Of a DNA stretch of 47,378 nucleotides, positions 1 to 7,810 are shown one piece after another. The DNA is from Actinobacteria bacterium UBA2279. GTDB taxonomy: Bacteria > Actinomycetota > Coriobacteriia > Anaerosomatales > Anaerosomataceae. Within the stretch, counting starts at the first letter, position 1, and the number at the start of each line of letters is the position of its first letter. Location: assembly GCA_002347365.1 (NCBI GenBank), contig DDWT01000021.1, positions 1 to 47,378 of the forward strand. The letters are read 5' to 3'. The translations under genes and the position numbers were made by a program. A model generated the notes under the pieces. It saw only the letters and a program-made list of their open reading frames with translations. It was not told the origin of the DNA and made no database searches.

Positions 1-21
1 CAACGTCCGTGGGAACTACAA

Positions 22-210
22 CTAGCCGCGGACTACCTTGCCGGCCTTCATGCACTTGGTGCACACGTTCATCTTCTTTGTCGTGCCCTCGACAACGACC
101 GACACCTTCTGGATGTTCGGGTGGAACATCCGATTGGTGACTCGGTGCGAGTGGCTGACGTTGCGACCAGCGCTAGGATGCTTGCCGCACACGCTGCAAA
201 CCTGCGACAT
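22..210 (-). CDS. rpmB: 50S ribosomal protein L28
   Basis: Structural protein of the large ribosomal subunit, 62 residues, the usual size for L28. Two Cys-x2-Cys pairs are present, near residues 5/8 and close to the C-terminus (VCTKCMKAGK), so this is the zinc-binding form rather than the cysteine-free form. The SHSHRVTNRMFHPN stretch is the typical L28 core. A GTG six codons upstream (at 228) is also open, but a GGAGGAG motif lies 9 bases before the ATG at 210 and falls inside that longer version, so 210 is the better start. This is the only minus-strand gene in the window and it diverges from the Asp23-family gene. The family call is sure. Confidence 0.96.
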   Translation of the reverse strand: MSQVCSVCGKHPSAGRNVSHSHRVTNRMFHPNIQKVSVVVEGTTKKMNVCTKCMKAGKVVRG

Positions 211-269
211 CTGTACCGACTCCTCCACATATCAAGGCGCGTATGCGCTCACTGGCGAAAAGCGGACAC

Positions 270-299
270 ATACTACCACGCGCAGAGCGCTGGCTACAA
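270..299 (-). promoter_or_regulatory. candidate promoter for rpmB
   Basis: Read on the minus strand, TTGTAG (294-299) and TAGTAT (270-275) are separated by 18 bases, a fair match to a housekeeping sigma promoter. It lies about 60 bases ahead of the rpmB start in the divergent intergenic region. Prediction from sequence only. Confidence 0.4.
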
Positions 300-327
300 G
301 CGGCCTTGACCCCTGGGCTGAGTGGCA

Positions 328-353
328 TTGTTCTCGGAGCTTTCGGCTATACT
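328..353 (+). promoter_or_regulatory. candidate promoter for the Asp23-fakA-fakB cluster
   Basis: TATACT at 348-353 is a strong -10 candidate, 36 bases before the ATG at 390. The nearest -35-like hexamer, TTGTTC at 328-333, gives a spacer of only 14 bases, so the -35 assignment is weak and an unrecognised -35 or activator is possible. Confidence 0.4.
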
Positions 354-389
354 GTGTTGATTCGTATGCGCGCGCAAGGAGGCCACGAT

Positions 390-743
390 ATGACCGACAC
401 GCTTCAGGGCACGATCACGATCGCCAACGACGTCCTCGCGGACATCGCGGGTTTCGTCGCGCTCGAGTGCTATGGCGTCGTCGGAATGGCGAGCCCCTCT
501 TTGCGCGATGGCGTTGCCCAGCTCCTCTCTCGGGACAAGCTACGCAAGGGTGTCGTGATCGGCAACGACGACGACGCGCACGTGCGCGTCGACCTCTATA
601 TCGTGGTCGAGCACGGCACGAATCTTGCCGAGGTATCTCGCAACCTCGTCGATCGAGTCAAATACGCACTCACCCACGACGCGGATGTCCAGGTGAATGC
701 GGTCAACGTGCACGTGCAGGGTATCAAGGTCCGCAAGCAATAG
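390..743 (+). CDS. Asp23/Gls24 family envelope stress protein
   Basis: A 117-residue protein of the Asp23/Gls24 (DUF322) family. Visible family features are the N-terminal GTITIANDVLADIAGFVALECYGVVGM stretch split around a GV(V/A)GM core, and the C-terminal pattern of alternating hydrophobics ending in VNVHVQGIKV. Family members are small cytosolic or membrane-associated proteins linked to cell-envelope stress; the precise role of this copy is unknown. An in-frame opening extends far upstream, but AAGGAGG at 376-382 is correctly spaced from the ATG at 390. It is followed after 13 bases by fakA, an arrangement common in Firmicutes and related bacteria, which supports co-expression with the fatty acid kinase genes. 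Confidence 0.9.
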   Translation: MTDTLQGTITIANDVLADIAGFVALECYGVVGMASPSLRDGVAQLLSRDKLRKGVVIGNDDDAHVRVDLYIVVEHGTNLAEVSRNLVDRVKYALTHDADVQVNAVNVHVQGIKVRKQ

Positions 744-756
744 CCTGGAGTCGCAG

Positions 757-2367
757 ATGACAAACCACGCCCGGCGTGCGATGGCAGTCGACCTCGTCGC
801 AGCCGCAGCCGACGCGCTGAAGGCCCGCAAAGACGAGATCAACAAGCTCAACGTCTTTCCGGTTCCTGATGGCGATACCGGTACCAACATGTCGCTTACG
901 ATGGACGCAGTGCTATCGGACCTCGGCAGACTGGACGCCAACGCCAAACTCCCTGAGGTATGCAAGGCGATCCAGCACGGCTCCCTCATGGGTGCTCGAG
1001 GAAACTCCGGGGTCATCCTCAGCCAGATCCTACGTGGCCTGTGTGATGTTGTTGGCAGCACATCGGAACTATCCCCGGAACTGCTCGCTGAAGCTCTGGA
1101 GCGTGCGACGACAGTGGCTTTTCAGGCAGTGCGCAAACCCGTTGAGGGAACCATGCTCACCGTTCTGAAAGACACGGCGAAGGTCGCACGCACCGGGGTC
1201 GAAGCCGGGTCGATGATCGACGAGTTGCTCGATGCGGTCGTTCAGGCCGCCTTTGAGTCTGTGCGTCGCGGCCCCGACTTGCTCCCGGTACTCAAGGAGA
1301 ACGGTGTGGTCGATGCGGGTGGCTTCGGTCTTGCGATACTGGCGGAGGGCTTCGTCGCCGGCATGGAAGGTCACGAGTTCAAAGAACGCGACCTCCAGCT
1401 GACGACGGGTGAACTCAAGGTGGAAGTCATCGATGACTGGGACGACGAGGAGTATCTCTACTGCACTGAGTTCCTGCTCTTCGGGGCTGACGCCGAGCAG
1501 GAGTTCCTCCAAGAGTGGGTCGCCGCAAAGGGCGGTTCGGAACTCGTCGTGGGAGACAGCGACGTCTACAAGGTACACGTTCACACCGACGATCCCGGGA
1601 GCGTCATCGCCTGGGCCACCTCACTTGGTGAGGTAGGCGAAGTGCACATCAACAACATGCGCCGTCAGACCGAGGAGCGTACCGAGGGCCTTCGCAAGGG
1701 GAGCGCGCCGTCCAAGCCGCTCGGCTTCGTTGCCGTGGCTGCCGGCGCCGGCATGGCGCAAATCCTCACGAGCCTGGGAGCGGAGCAGGTGGTCAGCGGC
1801 GGACAGACGATGAATCCTTCCACATCCGAGCTGCTCGAAGCTGCCGAGAAGGTGGATGCCGAGTCGGTCATCATCCTACCCAACAACAAGAACATCATCA
1901 TGGCCGCACAGCAGGTCGCCAGCGTCTTTGAGCGCCCCGTTCGTGTCGTGCCTACGACGTCTGTTCCCGAAGCGTTCGCTGCGCTGCTTGCCGTGGACGC
2001 CTTGGTAGATATCGACGAGATCGTTGAAGCCATGAGCGCTGCGGCCCGAGAGGTCAAGACGGGTGAGGTCACGACGGCCATCAAGGACTCCAAGGCCAAG
2101 GCGGGGCCGATCAAGGCCGGTCAGGTCATCGGGATCACGGACCACGAGATCGAAGTCATCGGTGAGACCGTTGTGGACGTGGCCGTACGACTGGTGGATC
2201 TGCTCGTGCAGGACGCCGAAACGCTGACCGTGCTCTCGGGAGAGGACTTGGCGGATGAAGAGCTAGCTCAGATCACGGATGCGATCAGCAAGGCGTACCC
2301 CGATCTTGAGATAGAAACGCACGAAGGTGGACAGCCGCTCTACCCGGTGGTACTCGCTGCCGAGTGA
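757..2367 (+). CDS. fakA: fatty acid kinase subunit FakA (DAK2/DhaL domain protein)
   Basis: ATP-dependent kinase that phosphorylates a fatty acid carried by a FakB protein, giving acyl-phosphate for PlsX/PlsY phospholipid synthesis. At 536 residues it has the usual FakA length. The N-terminal DhaL kinase domain (about residues 10-200) shows the nucleotide/metal motif VPDGDTGTNM (Asp38, Asp40) and GARGNSGVILSQ. The rest matches the FakA middle and C-terminal domains (for example LPNNKNIIMAA and the end segment EIETHEGGQPLYP). The start at ATG 757 is preceded by CTGGAG. A DegV/FakB gene follows after 32 bases, which makes the kinase reading stronger than generic 'dihydroxyacetone kinase'. Cytosolic; biochemical identity is inferred from family and context. 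Confidence 0.92.
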   Translation: MTNHARRAMAVDLVAAAADALKARKDEINKLNVFPVPDGDTGTNMSLTMDAVLSDLGRLDANAKLPEVCKAIQHGSLMGARGNSGVILSQILRGLCDVVGSTSELSPELLAEALERATTVAFQAVRKPVEGTMLTVLKDTAKVARTGVEAGSMIDELLDAVVQAAFESVRRGPDLLPVLKENGVVDAGGFGLAILAEGFVAGMEGHEFKERDLQLTTGELKVEVIDDWDDEEYLYCTEFLLFGADAEQEFLQEWVAAKGGSELVVGDSDVYKVHVHTDDPGSVIAWATSLGEVGEVHINNMRRQTEERTEGLRKGSAPSKPLGFVAVAAGAGMAQILTSLGAEQVVSGGQTMNPSTSELLEAAEKVDAESVIILPNNKNIIMAAQQVASVFERPVRVVPTTSVPEAFAALLAVDALVDIDEIVEAMSAAAREVKTGEVTTAIKDSKAKAGPIKAGQVIGITDHEIEVIGETVVDVAVRLVDLLVQDAETLTVLSGEDLADEELAQITDAISKAYPDLEIETHEGGQPLYPVVLAAE

Positions 2368-2399
2368 CACCGGGACCCGGATTGAACGGAGGGTCCAGC

Positions 2400-3251
2400 A
2401 TGGCCAAGGTCGGTATCGTCTGTGACAGCACGTGTGATATGGGGCCTCAGTGGCTCGCAAACAACGACGTCGTGATGATTCCACTCAAGGTTCTGTTCGG
2501 AGAAACGACCTACCTCGACTGGATCGACCTCACCCCGGAGGCGTTCTTCGACAAGCTCAAGGCAGCTCCCACGCTGCCAAAGACCTCGCAGCCTTCGCCC
2601 GCTGATTTCTCGGCGGTGTATCAGTCACTTGCGGATTCAGGCTGCGAGTCCATCGTGTCCATTCACCTCACCGCCGCACTGTCGGGCACTCATGAGTCCG
2701 CCATCCTCGCGGCCTCCACGTCGCCCATCCCGGTACATGTCGTCGACACCCTCACCGTCAGCGCCGCTGTGGCACTTGCCGTGAACGCCGCGATCGCCGC
2801 TCGCGCGGCCGGCGGCGATGCTGCCGCCATCGAAGCCGCTGCCCGCAAGGTCGCAGACACGGATAGACTCCTGTTCGCACTCGATACACTCGAGTACCTC
2901 GTCAAGGGCGGGCGCGCCGGCAAGGCACAGGGACTTGCAGCGAGCCTTCTGAACATCAAACCGGTCCTCACCTTCAACGATGAGGGTATCATCGAGCCGT
3001 TCAAGAAGGTCAAGGGTACCAAGAAGGCGCTTGCCGAGATAGCCGAACAGGTCGCGGCCGACTCCAGGAACGGGCGTGTACGTGCGGCATTCCTCCACTC
3101 CCTGTCCCCTCAGCTCGTAGATGACCTCAAGGCGGCGCTGGATGCTGCGGGGGCAGACTACGAGGTAGAGGGTGTACATGAAGTAGGAGCCGTGATCGGC
3201 ACGTATGCGGGACCCGGTGCTATCGGGGTCGCCTACTATCCGATCGGCTGA
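2400..3251 (+). CDS. DegV family fatty-acid-binding protein (FakB type)
   Basis: A 283-residue DegV-fold protein that should hold a fatty acid for phosphorylation by FakA encoded just upstream. Visible DegV motifs are CDSTCD near residue 8, TSQPSP (Thr62-Ser63), LSGTHESA (Ser95), the KGGRAGKAQ segment with Arg172, and the C-terminal GPGAIGVAYY. In most DegV/FakB proteins the residue before the last motif is a His that contacts the lipid carboxylate; here the sequence reads GTYAGPG, with Tyr269 in that place. ATG 2400 has ACGGAGGG at 2387-2393. The chain is complete. Ligand preference cannot be read from sequence, and the His-to-Tyr change leaves the exact function a little open. Confidence 0.9.
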   Translation: MAKVGIVCDSTCDMGPQWLANNDVVMIPLKVLFGETTYLDWIDLTPEAFFDKLKAAPTLPKTSQPSPADFSAVYQSLADSGCESIVSIHLTAALSGTHESAILAASTSPIPVHVVDTLTVSAAVALAVNAAIAARAAGGDAAAIEAAARKVADTDRLLFALDTLEYLVKGGRAGKAQGLAASLLNIKPVLTFNDEGIIEPFKKVKGTKKALAEIAEQVAADSRNGRVRAAFLHSLSPQLVDDLKAALDAAGADYEVEGVHEVGAVIGTYAGPGAIGVAYYPIG

Positions 3252-3265
3252 GGGGAGGGCGTCGC

Positions 3266-5368
3266 GTGCACGGCGGCGACGCGCGTGGCAGTACCATCGA
3301 ACGATGGACACACCCGGTCACTGAGGTGCGCTTCATAGACGGTCGAAAAGCCGAAGCGCTTTCGCGTCTCGGCATTCGGACGGTCGAAGACCTGGTGCGT
3401 CACTTTCCGTTCCGATATCTCGACCTGTCCGCCACTGCTTCTCTGGCCGAGGTACGCCCGGGTACTGAAGCCACGGTCATGGGAACCGTTCACGACATCA
3501 AGATCAAGCGTCCTCGACCTCGACTGACGATCACGGAGATCGCCCTCGTCGACGGTACGGGCGCCGTCATCGGCGTCTGGTTCAACCAGCCCTACATGGG
3601 TCAACGCTTCCGCATCGGAGAACGTCTCGCTTTCGCAGGCAAGATCGAGATGGAGTATGGCCTCAAACAGATGCGCTCACCGTTCGTTGAACGCCTTGAG
3701 GACGACACCGATCCTGAGACGCTCGGCCGCGTGGTCCCGATCCATCGGGCCACCGAGGGCCTGTCCACCAACTGGATGCGTCGTCTTGTCACCGAGGCGC
3801 TCCGATATGGCGGTGACGTCCCGGATCCATTGCCCGCCGAGCTGCGCACCGCCAGGAATCTCATGTCCCTGCGCCACGCGCTGCAGGCGATCCATTTCCC
3901 GGCAGATGCGAACCAGGCGGCCGAAGCCCGGCGCCGTTTGGCGTACGAGGAACTGCTTGTGATGCAGCTCGGACTGCAGATGCGTCGGCATCGTGAGGTC
4001 ACAGAGCGTCCCGGTCACTCTCATGTCCTCAACGGCCTCGCTTCGACGCGCTTCAACTCTGTTCTGCCGTTCGAACTCACGACCGACCAGCAGCGCTCGA
4101 TCGAGGAGATCATGGCCGACATGGTGGCACCGTGCCCGATGAATCGCATGCTTCTCGGCGACGTTGGCACGGGCAAGACCGCTGTCGCTACCGCAGCTCT
4201 TGCGATCGTGGCAGATTCGAATACCCAGGCGGCAATGATGGCTCCTACGGAGGTCCTTGCGACGCAGTACGCAGGCAAGGTCGGCCCGCTTCTCGACCAG
4301 CTGGGGATCTCATGGCGCCTGCTCACCGGCTCGACAGCCGCCTCGGAGCGCCGGACGATACTGGCAGGACTCGCTGACGGGACTGTCACGATCGCGTTCG
4401 GCACCCATGCCCTCATGCAGGAAGATGTCACGTTCCGTGATCTCACGCTGGTCATAGTCGATGAGCAACACCGATTCGGTGTGACTCAGCGGCTCGCGCT
4501 GCGGTCGAAAGGGGAGGCCGTCGACCTACTGGTCATGACCGCGACCCCGATACCCCGAAGCCTGTCTCTGACGCTCTATGGCGATCTTGACACCAGCTAC
4601 CTACGTCAGCGTCCAGGCGACCGCGGACCTGATCATGTCACTACCGAGGTCGTATCGCGCGCAGGGCGTGCCGCTGCTTACGACCGTGTCAGAGATGCGG
4701 TCCGGGCGGGGCAACAGGCATACGTCGTATGCGCACTCGTCGATGAGTCCGACGCCGCTCAGGCTCGGGCCGCCACGACCGAAGCGAAACGGCTGCAAAG
4801 CCAGGTCTTCCCCGACTTGCGGGTGGGCCTTCTGACAGGTCAGATGCGACCCGTCGACAAGCAGTCTGTCATGCAGAGCTTCCGCGACGGTGCACTTGAC
4901 GTGCTTGTGGCGACAACCGTCATCGAGGTCGGAGTCGACGTATCCAATGCCACACTCATGATCGTTGAGGACGCCGAACGTTTTGGACTGGCCCAGCTCC
5001 ACCAACTCAGAGGCCGGGTAGGGCGCGGCGAGCTGCCAGGGCATGTGGTGCTGTTCGCTGACCCGCGGACGGAAGTGGGCCGCGAGCGCATGCGGGCGAT
5101 CGCATCCACGTCCGATGGGTTTGCACTAGCCGAGCAGGACCTTCGCCTCAGAGGGGAAGGCGACCTGTTCGGTGAGAGGCAGAGCGGCCTACCCTCGCTT
5201 CGGCTGGCCTCGGTCATAACCGACCTCGAATTGATCGCAGCGGCGCGTGCAGACGCGCTCGCCATCGTGGGACACGATCCGGGTCTCGGCAGTGCGGACA
5301 ATGCTCTGCTCGGCTGGGAGGTCTCACACACGTTCGGCGCGGGTTGGGAATGGGTGAGCGCCGGATGA
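3266..5368 (+). CDS. recG: ATP-dependent DNA helicase RecG
   Basis: Branch-migrating helicase that remodels stalled replication forks and recombination intermediates. The protein has 700 residues, normal for RecG. The order is the N-terminal wedge/OB region (about residues 1-240), helicase domain 1 with Walker A GDVGTGKT near residue 297 and the DEQH box near 398, the MTATPIPRS motif, then helicase domain 2 with TTVIEVGVD and QLRGRVGRG. GTG 3266 is chosen because AGGGGAGG at 3251-3258 is 7 bases upstream. The last bases form an ATGA overlap with rsmD. Cytosolic; assignment secure. Confidence 0.97.
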   Translation: MHGGDARGSTIERWTHPVTEVRFIDGRKAEALSRLGIRTVEDLVRHFPFRYLDLSATASLAEVRPGTEATVMGTVHDIKIKRPRPRLTITEIALVDGTGAVIGVWFNQPYMGQRFRIGERLAFAGKIEMEYGLKQMRSPFVERLEDDTDPETLGRVVPIHRATEGLSTNWMRRLVTEALRYGGDVPDPLPAELRTARNLMSLRHALQAIHFPADANQAAEARRRLAYEELLVMQLGLQMRRHREVTERPGHSHVLNGLASTRFNSVLPFELTTDQQRSIEEIMADMVAPCPMNRMLLGDVGTGKTAVATAALAIVADSNTQAAMMAPTEVLATQYAGKVGPLLDQLGISWRLLTGSTAASERRTILAGLADGTVTIAFGTHALMQEDVTFRDLTLVIVDEQHRFGVTQRLALRSKGEAVDLLVMTATPIPRSLSLTLYGDLDTSYLRQRPGDRGPDHVTTEVVSRAGRAAAYDRVRDAVRAGQQAYVVCALVDESDAAQARAATTEAKRLQSQVFPDLRVGLLTGQMRPVDKQSVMQSFRDGALDVLVATTVIEVGVDVSNATLMIVEDAERFGLAQLHQLRGRVGRGELPGHVVLFADPRTEVGRERMRAIASTSDGFALAEQDLRLRGEGDLFGERQSGLPSLRLASVITDLELIAAARADALAIVGHDPGLGSADNALLGWEVSHTFGAGWEWVSAG

Positions 5369-5946
5369 GGATCGTGGCCGGGGCATTTCGCGGACGAGTG
5401 ATCGCAGGTCCAAAGGGCGATGCTACGAGACCGACATCCGACAGGGTGCGCGAAGCCGTCTTCTCGACCTTGGATCAGCGTTTTGACGTGCTGGGCACGG
5501 CCCGCGTTCTCGACATGTTTGCCGGGTCGGGTGCGCTCGGCCTCGAGGCGCTGTCTCGGGGAGCTGCAGCGGTCACCTTCGTTGAATCCGCACGGTCCGC
5601 CCGTGACGCGCTCACGCGCAACATCACGGCATTGGGGGTCCGAGACGTCACCACAGTGGATCCCCGGGACGCATTCCGCCTGGCTGGAACCTCGATCCTC
5701 GGGTCCCCGTTCTCGTTGCTCTTTCTCGACCCGCCCTATAGAATCGAACCGGCTCGCGTCAGGGAGTTACTGGAAGGCCTTGCTTCTGCGAGTTCTCTCG
5801 CCCCTGGTGCAGTGGTGGTATACGAGCATCGTACGGGTGTTCAACCTGACTGGCCTCAAGGGTTTCGTGATGCCGGGCAGCGCGTGTATGGGGAGACGAC
5901 CGTGTCCTACGCACTATGGCACGCCGAGGAGGAGCGCACGCCGTGA
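5365..5946 (+). CDS. rsmD: 16S rRNA (guanine966-N2)-methyltransferase RsmD
   Basis: SAM-dependent methyltransferase that modifies G966 of 16S rRNA during 30S assembly. The 193-residue protein begins MRIVAGAFRGRVI, matching the family N-terminus. The SAM-binding motif DMFAGSGALGLEALSRGA follows, and the catalytic DPPY motif sits in LLFLDPPYR. Upstream in-frame TTG (5344) and ATG (5350) codons lie inside recG and were rejected in favour of ATG 5365, which overlaps the recG stop as ATGA. The gene pair rsmD-coaD is widely conserved, and here the two overlap by 4 bases, suggesting coupled translation. Confidence 0.96.
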   Translation: MRIVAGAFRGRVIAGPKGDATRPTSDRVREAVFSTLDQRFDVLGTARVLDMFAGSGALGLEALSRGAAAVTFVESARSARDALTRNITALGVRDVTTVDPRDAFRLAGTSILGSPFSLLFLDPPYRIEPARVRELLEGLASASSLAPGAVVVYEHRTGVQPDWPQGFRDAGQRVYGETTVSYALWHAEEERTP

Positions 5947-6434
5947 GACGCGCATTGTGTCCGGGCACTTTCGATCCCGTCACGTCCGGGCATCTCGACA
6001 TCATCGAGCGTGCGGCATCACTCTTCGACGAAGTCGTTGTCGCGGTCGCCCTCAGCCCCGACAAAGGCGGGGGTCCGCTGTTCACGATCGATGAACGCGT
6101 GGCGTTCATCCGCAACGCAGTAGCAGAACTCACTAACGTCGTGGTGCGACCTTTTGATACTCTTCTAGTAGAATTCGCTCAGATGAATGACGCGCATGTC
6201 ATCATCAAGGGACTTCGAGCCGTGACGGACTTCGAACGGGAGTTCCAGATGGCGCAATTGAACTACCGGCTTGACGAGAGCATCGAGACGATGTTCATCA
6301 TGTCTATTCCGGAGTACGCGTATTTGAGCTCGTCCGCCGTCAAGGAGATCGCGCGACACGGCGGTTCGGTACGAGGTCTCGTGCCAGACGCAGTATGTGA
6401 GGCTTTGGCCGCACGGTTGAACCAGTCCCAGTAG
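5943..6434 (+). CDS. coaD: phosphopantetheine adenylyltransferase
   Basis: Catalyses the fourth step of coenzyme A synthesis, joining ATP and 4'-phosphopantetheine to give dephospho-CoA. The 163-residue length matches CoaD. Visible motifs are the nucleotidyltransferase signature GTFDPVTSGHLD (the T/HxGH motif), KGLRAVTDFEREFQMAQLN, and the C-terminal YLSSSAVKEIARHGGSV. The GTG start at 5943 overlaps the rsmD stop (GTGA), with GAGGAGG shortly upstream. CoA made here also feeds the phosphopantetheine arm of the acyl carrier protein encoded 10 kb downstream. Cytosolic hexameric enzyme by family. Confidence 0.97.
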   Translation: MRRALCPGTFDPVTSGHLDIIERAASLFDEVVVAVALSPDKGGGPLFTIDERVAFIRNAVAELTNVVVRPFDTLLVEFAQMNDAHVIIKGLRAVTDFEREFQMAQLNYRLDESIETMFIMSIPEYAYLSSSAVKEIARHGGSVRGLVPDAVCEALAARLNQSQ

Positions 6435-6444
6435 GGAGGTACGT

Positions 6445-6903
6445 ATGGACATCATGGCGCTCATCGACCGGATCGAAGAACTTGTCGATACCGGCCGTAA
6501 CGTGCCGTTCTCGTCCAACAAGATCGTGGATCCCGAGAAGATCTACGAGATCGTGGATGAGATTCGCGCGCAGTTCCCCGACGAACTCAAACAGGCGCGC
6601 TGGATCGTCAAGGAGCGTCAGGAGATGCTCGAAGAGGCCGAGAAAGAGGCCAACCGCATCCTTGAAGAGGCGCGTGATCGGGCTCAGGCTCTTGCCAGCG
6701 ACCAGGAGATCGTCAAGCTCGCTGAGTCACAGGCGGCCGAGATCCTTGATAGTGCCCGGAATCGCGAGCGCGAGATCAGGCTTGGCGCCGAAGACTATGC
6801 CGATGAGATGCTTGCGAACCTGGAGGTAAACCTCGGCAAACTGCTGACCGCTGTCCAGCGGGGCCGCGACCGCCTGCAGGGCAAGGTCGGTCAGCGCAGC
6901 TGA
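6445..6903 (+). CDS. SepIVA-like coiled-coil protein
   Basis: A 152-residue protein rich in charged residues and predicted almost entirely helical. Residues 1-55 form a conserved head (DRIEELVDTGRNVPFSSNK, then EKIYEIVDEIRAQFPDEL); about 56-120 form a heptad-like coiled coil (EEAEKEANRILEEARDRA). The head resembles that of mycobacterial SepIVA, a DivIVA-like cell-growth/division factor, and SepIVA is likewise adjacent to the DUF177 gene in Mycobacterium. This copy is much shorter than the mycobacterial protein (about 245 residues), with most of the coil missing. GGGAGG at 6434-6439 supports ATG 6445. A role in septum or envelope growth is inference; older annotations would call it an 'ATPase' or hypothetical protein. 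Confidence 0.7.
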   Translation: MDIMALIDRIEELVDTGRNVPFSSNKIVDPEKIYEIVDEIRAQFPDELKQARWIVKERQEMLEEAEKEANRILEEARDRAQALASDQEIVKLAESQAAEILDSARNREREIRLGAEDYADEMLANLEVNLGKLLTAVQRGRDRLQGKVGQRS

Positions 6904-6908
6904 CGCAT

Positions 6909-7445
6909 ATGGAACAACGATACCGCGTCGATCTGAGTACGATCCTCGATGAACTCGGTGCGCAGATAGCGCTCGATGAGAACGTCGAACTCGACCCCAT
7001 CATCATCGGCAGCGAGACCTTCATACCCGTTGCACCGGCCCACGTCACGGTCACGCTGATCAACACAGGAGCCGGTGTGGTCGCGCAAGGCGCTATCAAC
7101 ATCGACCTGAATTCTGCGTGCTCGCGCTGTCTTCGTGAGTTCATTCTGCCTGCCGTCGGCAACGTGGAGGGATTCTACGTGAGTCCCGCACACTCCGATC
7201 AGCTGCCTGAAGAACAGGACTACGAGCTTATCGCGGACCGCAGCATCGATCTCATGCCTACTTTGGTGGCGGCTTTGACGATCGACCTGCCCTTTGCGCC
7301 GGTGCACGATCCCGAGTGCAAGGGCATCTGTCCCACATGCGGTATCGACCGCAACGAAGGGTCGTGCCGCTGCTCCTCCGAGACCGCCAACGAGCCCTTC
7401 GCGGCGTTGCGTGACTTGTTTCCGTCGGACGAGGACTCCGGCTAG
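6909..7445 (+). CDS. DUF177 (YceD) family protein
   Basis: A 178-residue DUF177 protein, the family named after E. coli YceD and almost always encoded just before rpmF, as here. Family features are the central CSRCLREF motif and the acidic LPEEQDYELIADRSIDL segment. The C-terminus has CKGICPTCG and CRC, so six cysteines are available for a possible zinc site. In plants and bacteria the family is linked to 23S rRNA accumulation and ribosome assembly, which fits the L32 neighbour. ATG 6909 follows the previous stop by 5 bases and has no clear ribosome-binding site, so it is probably translated by coupling. Molecular activity is not established. Confidence 0.88.
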   Translation: MEQRYRVDLSTILDELGAQIALDENVELDPIIIGSETFIPVAPAHVTVTLINTGAGVVAQGAINIDLNSACSRCLREFILPAVGNVEGFYVSPAHSDQLPEEQDYELIADRSIDLMPTLVAALTIDLPFAPVHDPECKGICPTCGIDRNEGSCRCSSETANEPFAALRDLFPSDEDSG

Positions 7446-7457
7446 CACTGGATTCGC

Positions 7458-7488
7458 TTGCGCCTAGTGCGGTCGGCTGTGCTAGAAT
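7458..7488 (+). promoter_or_regulatory. candidate rpmF promoter
   Basis: TTGCGC (7458-7463) and TAGAAT (7483-7488) are 19 bases apart in the 132-base gap before rpmF. The -10 is good, while the spacer is slightly long. This would give rpmF a transcript of its own, ending at the terminator after 7754, with an untranslated leader of about 80 bases. Confidence 0.45.
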
Positions 7489-7577
7489 GTCGCCTTGCGC
7501 CGACTGCCAGTCGGACGAACATATCAGCACCGGGTATCAGCCGATCGGCGATACCTCGTGGAAGGAGCACGCAGAGC

Positions 7578-7754
7578 ATGCCTGTCCCCAAGAGAAAAAC
7601 GTCTCGAGCTGTTCGGGACTCCCGCCGCGCGTCACACCATCTGACTGCACCTGCGGTGTCCGTATGCCCGCAGTGTCATGAGGTCAAGCTGCCGCACCGC
7701 GTGTGCCCGAGTTGTGGGTATTACGATGGCAAGGAGATCGTCGAGACGGATTAG
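7578..7754 (+). CDS. rpmF: 50S ribosomal protein L32
   Basis: Small large-subunit protein of 58 residues. The N-terminus MPVPKRKTSRAVRDSRR is diagnostic for L32. CPQC and CPSC pairs form the zinc-binding version. ATG 7578 is preceded by AAGGAGC at 7562-7567. In many bacteria rpmF is co-transcribed with the DUF177 gene and plsX/fab genes. Here an acetyl-CoA synthetase pair is inserted between rpmF and plsX, and a terminator follows rpmF directly. Confidence 0.97.
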   Translation: MPVPKRKTSRAVRDSRRASHHLTAPAVSVCPQCHEVKLPHRVCPSCGYYDGKEIVETD

Positions 7755-7759
7755 CCGTC

Positions 7760-7790
7760 AACGGCGTCCCCAAGGGACGCCGTTTGTTGT
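7760..7790 (+). terminator. intrinsic terminator after rpmF
   Basis: A perfect inverted repeat, AACGGCGTCCC and its complement around the 3-base loop CAA, is followed by TTTGTTGT. It starts 6 bases after the rpmF stop and separates rpmF from the acetyl-CoA synthetase gene. Confidence 0.8.
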
Positions 7791-7810
7791 GTCGGGGGAG
7801 GTTGCAGCTC

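Noticed and set aside
229..389. Divergent intergenic region searched for a small RNA or tRNA
   Set aside because: Only promoter-like hexamers are visible; no cloverleaf or terminator structure was found.
38..760. 240-codon plus-strand open frame across rpmB and the Asp23 gene
   Set aside because: It is Arg-rich, out of frame with the Asp23-family gene, and antisense to rpmB, with no family similarity.
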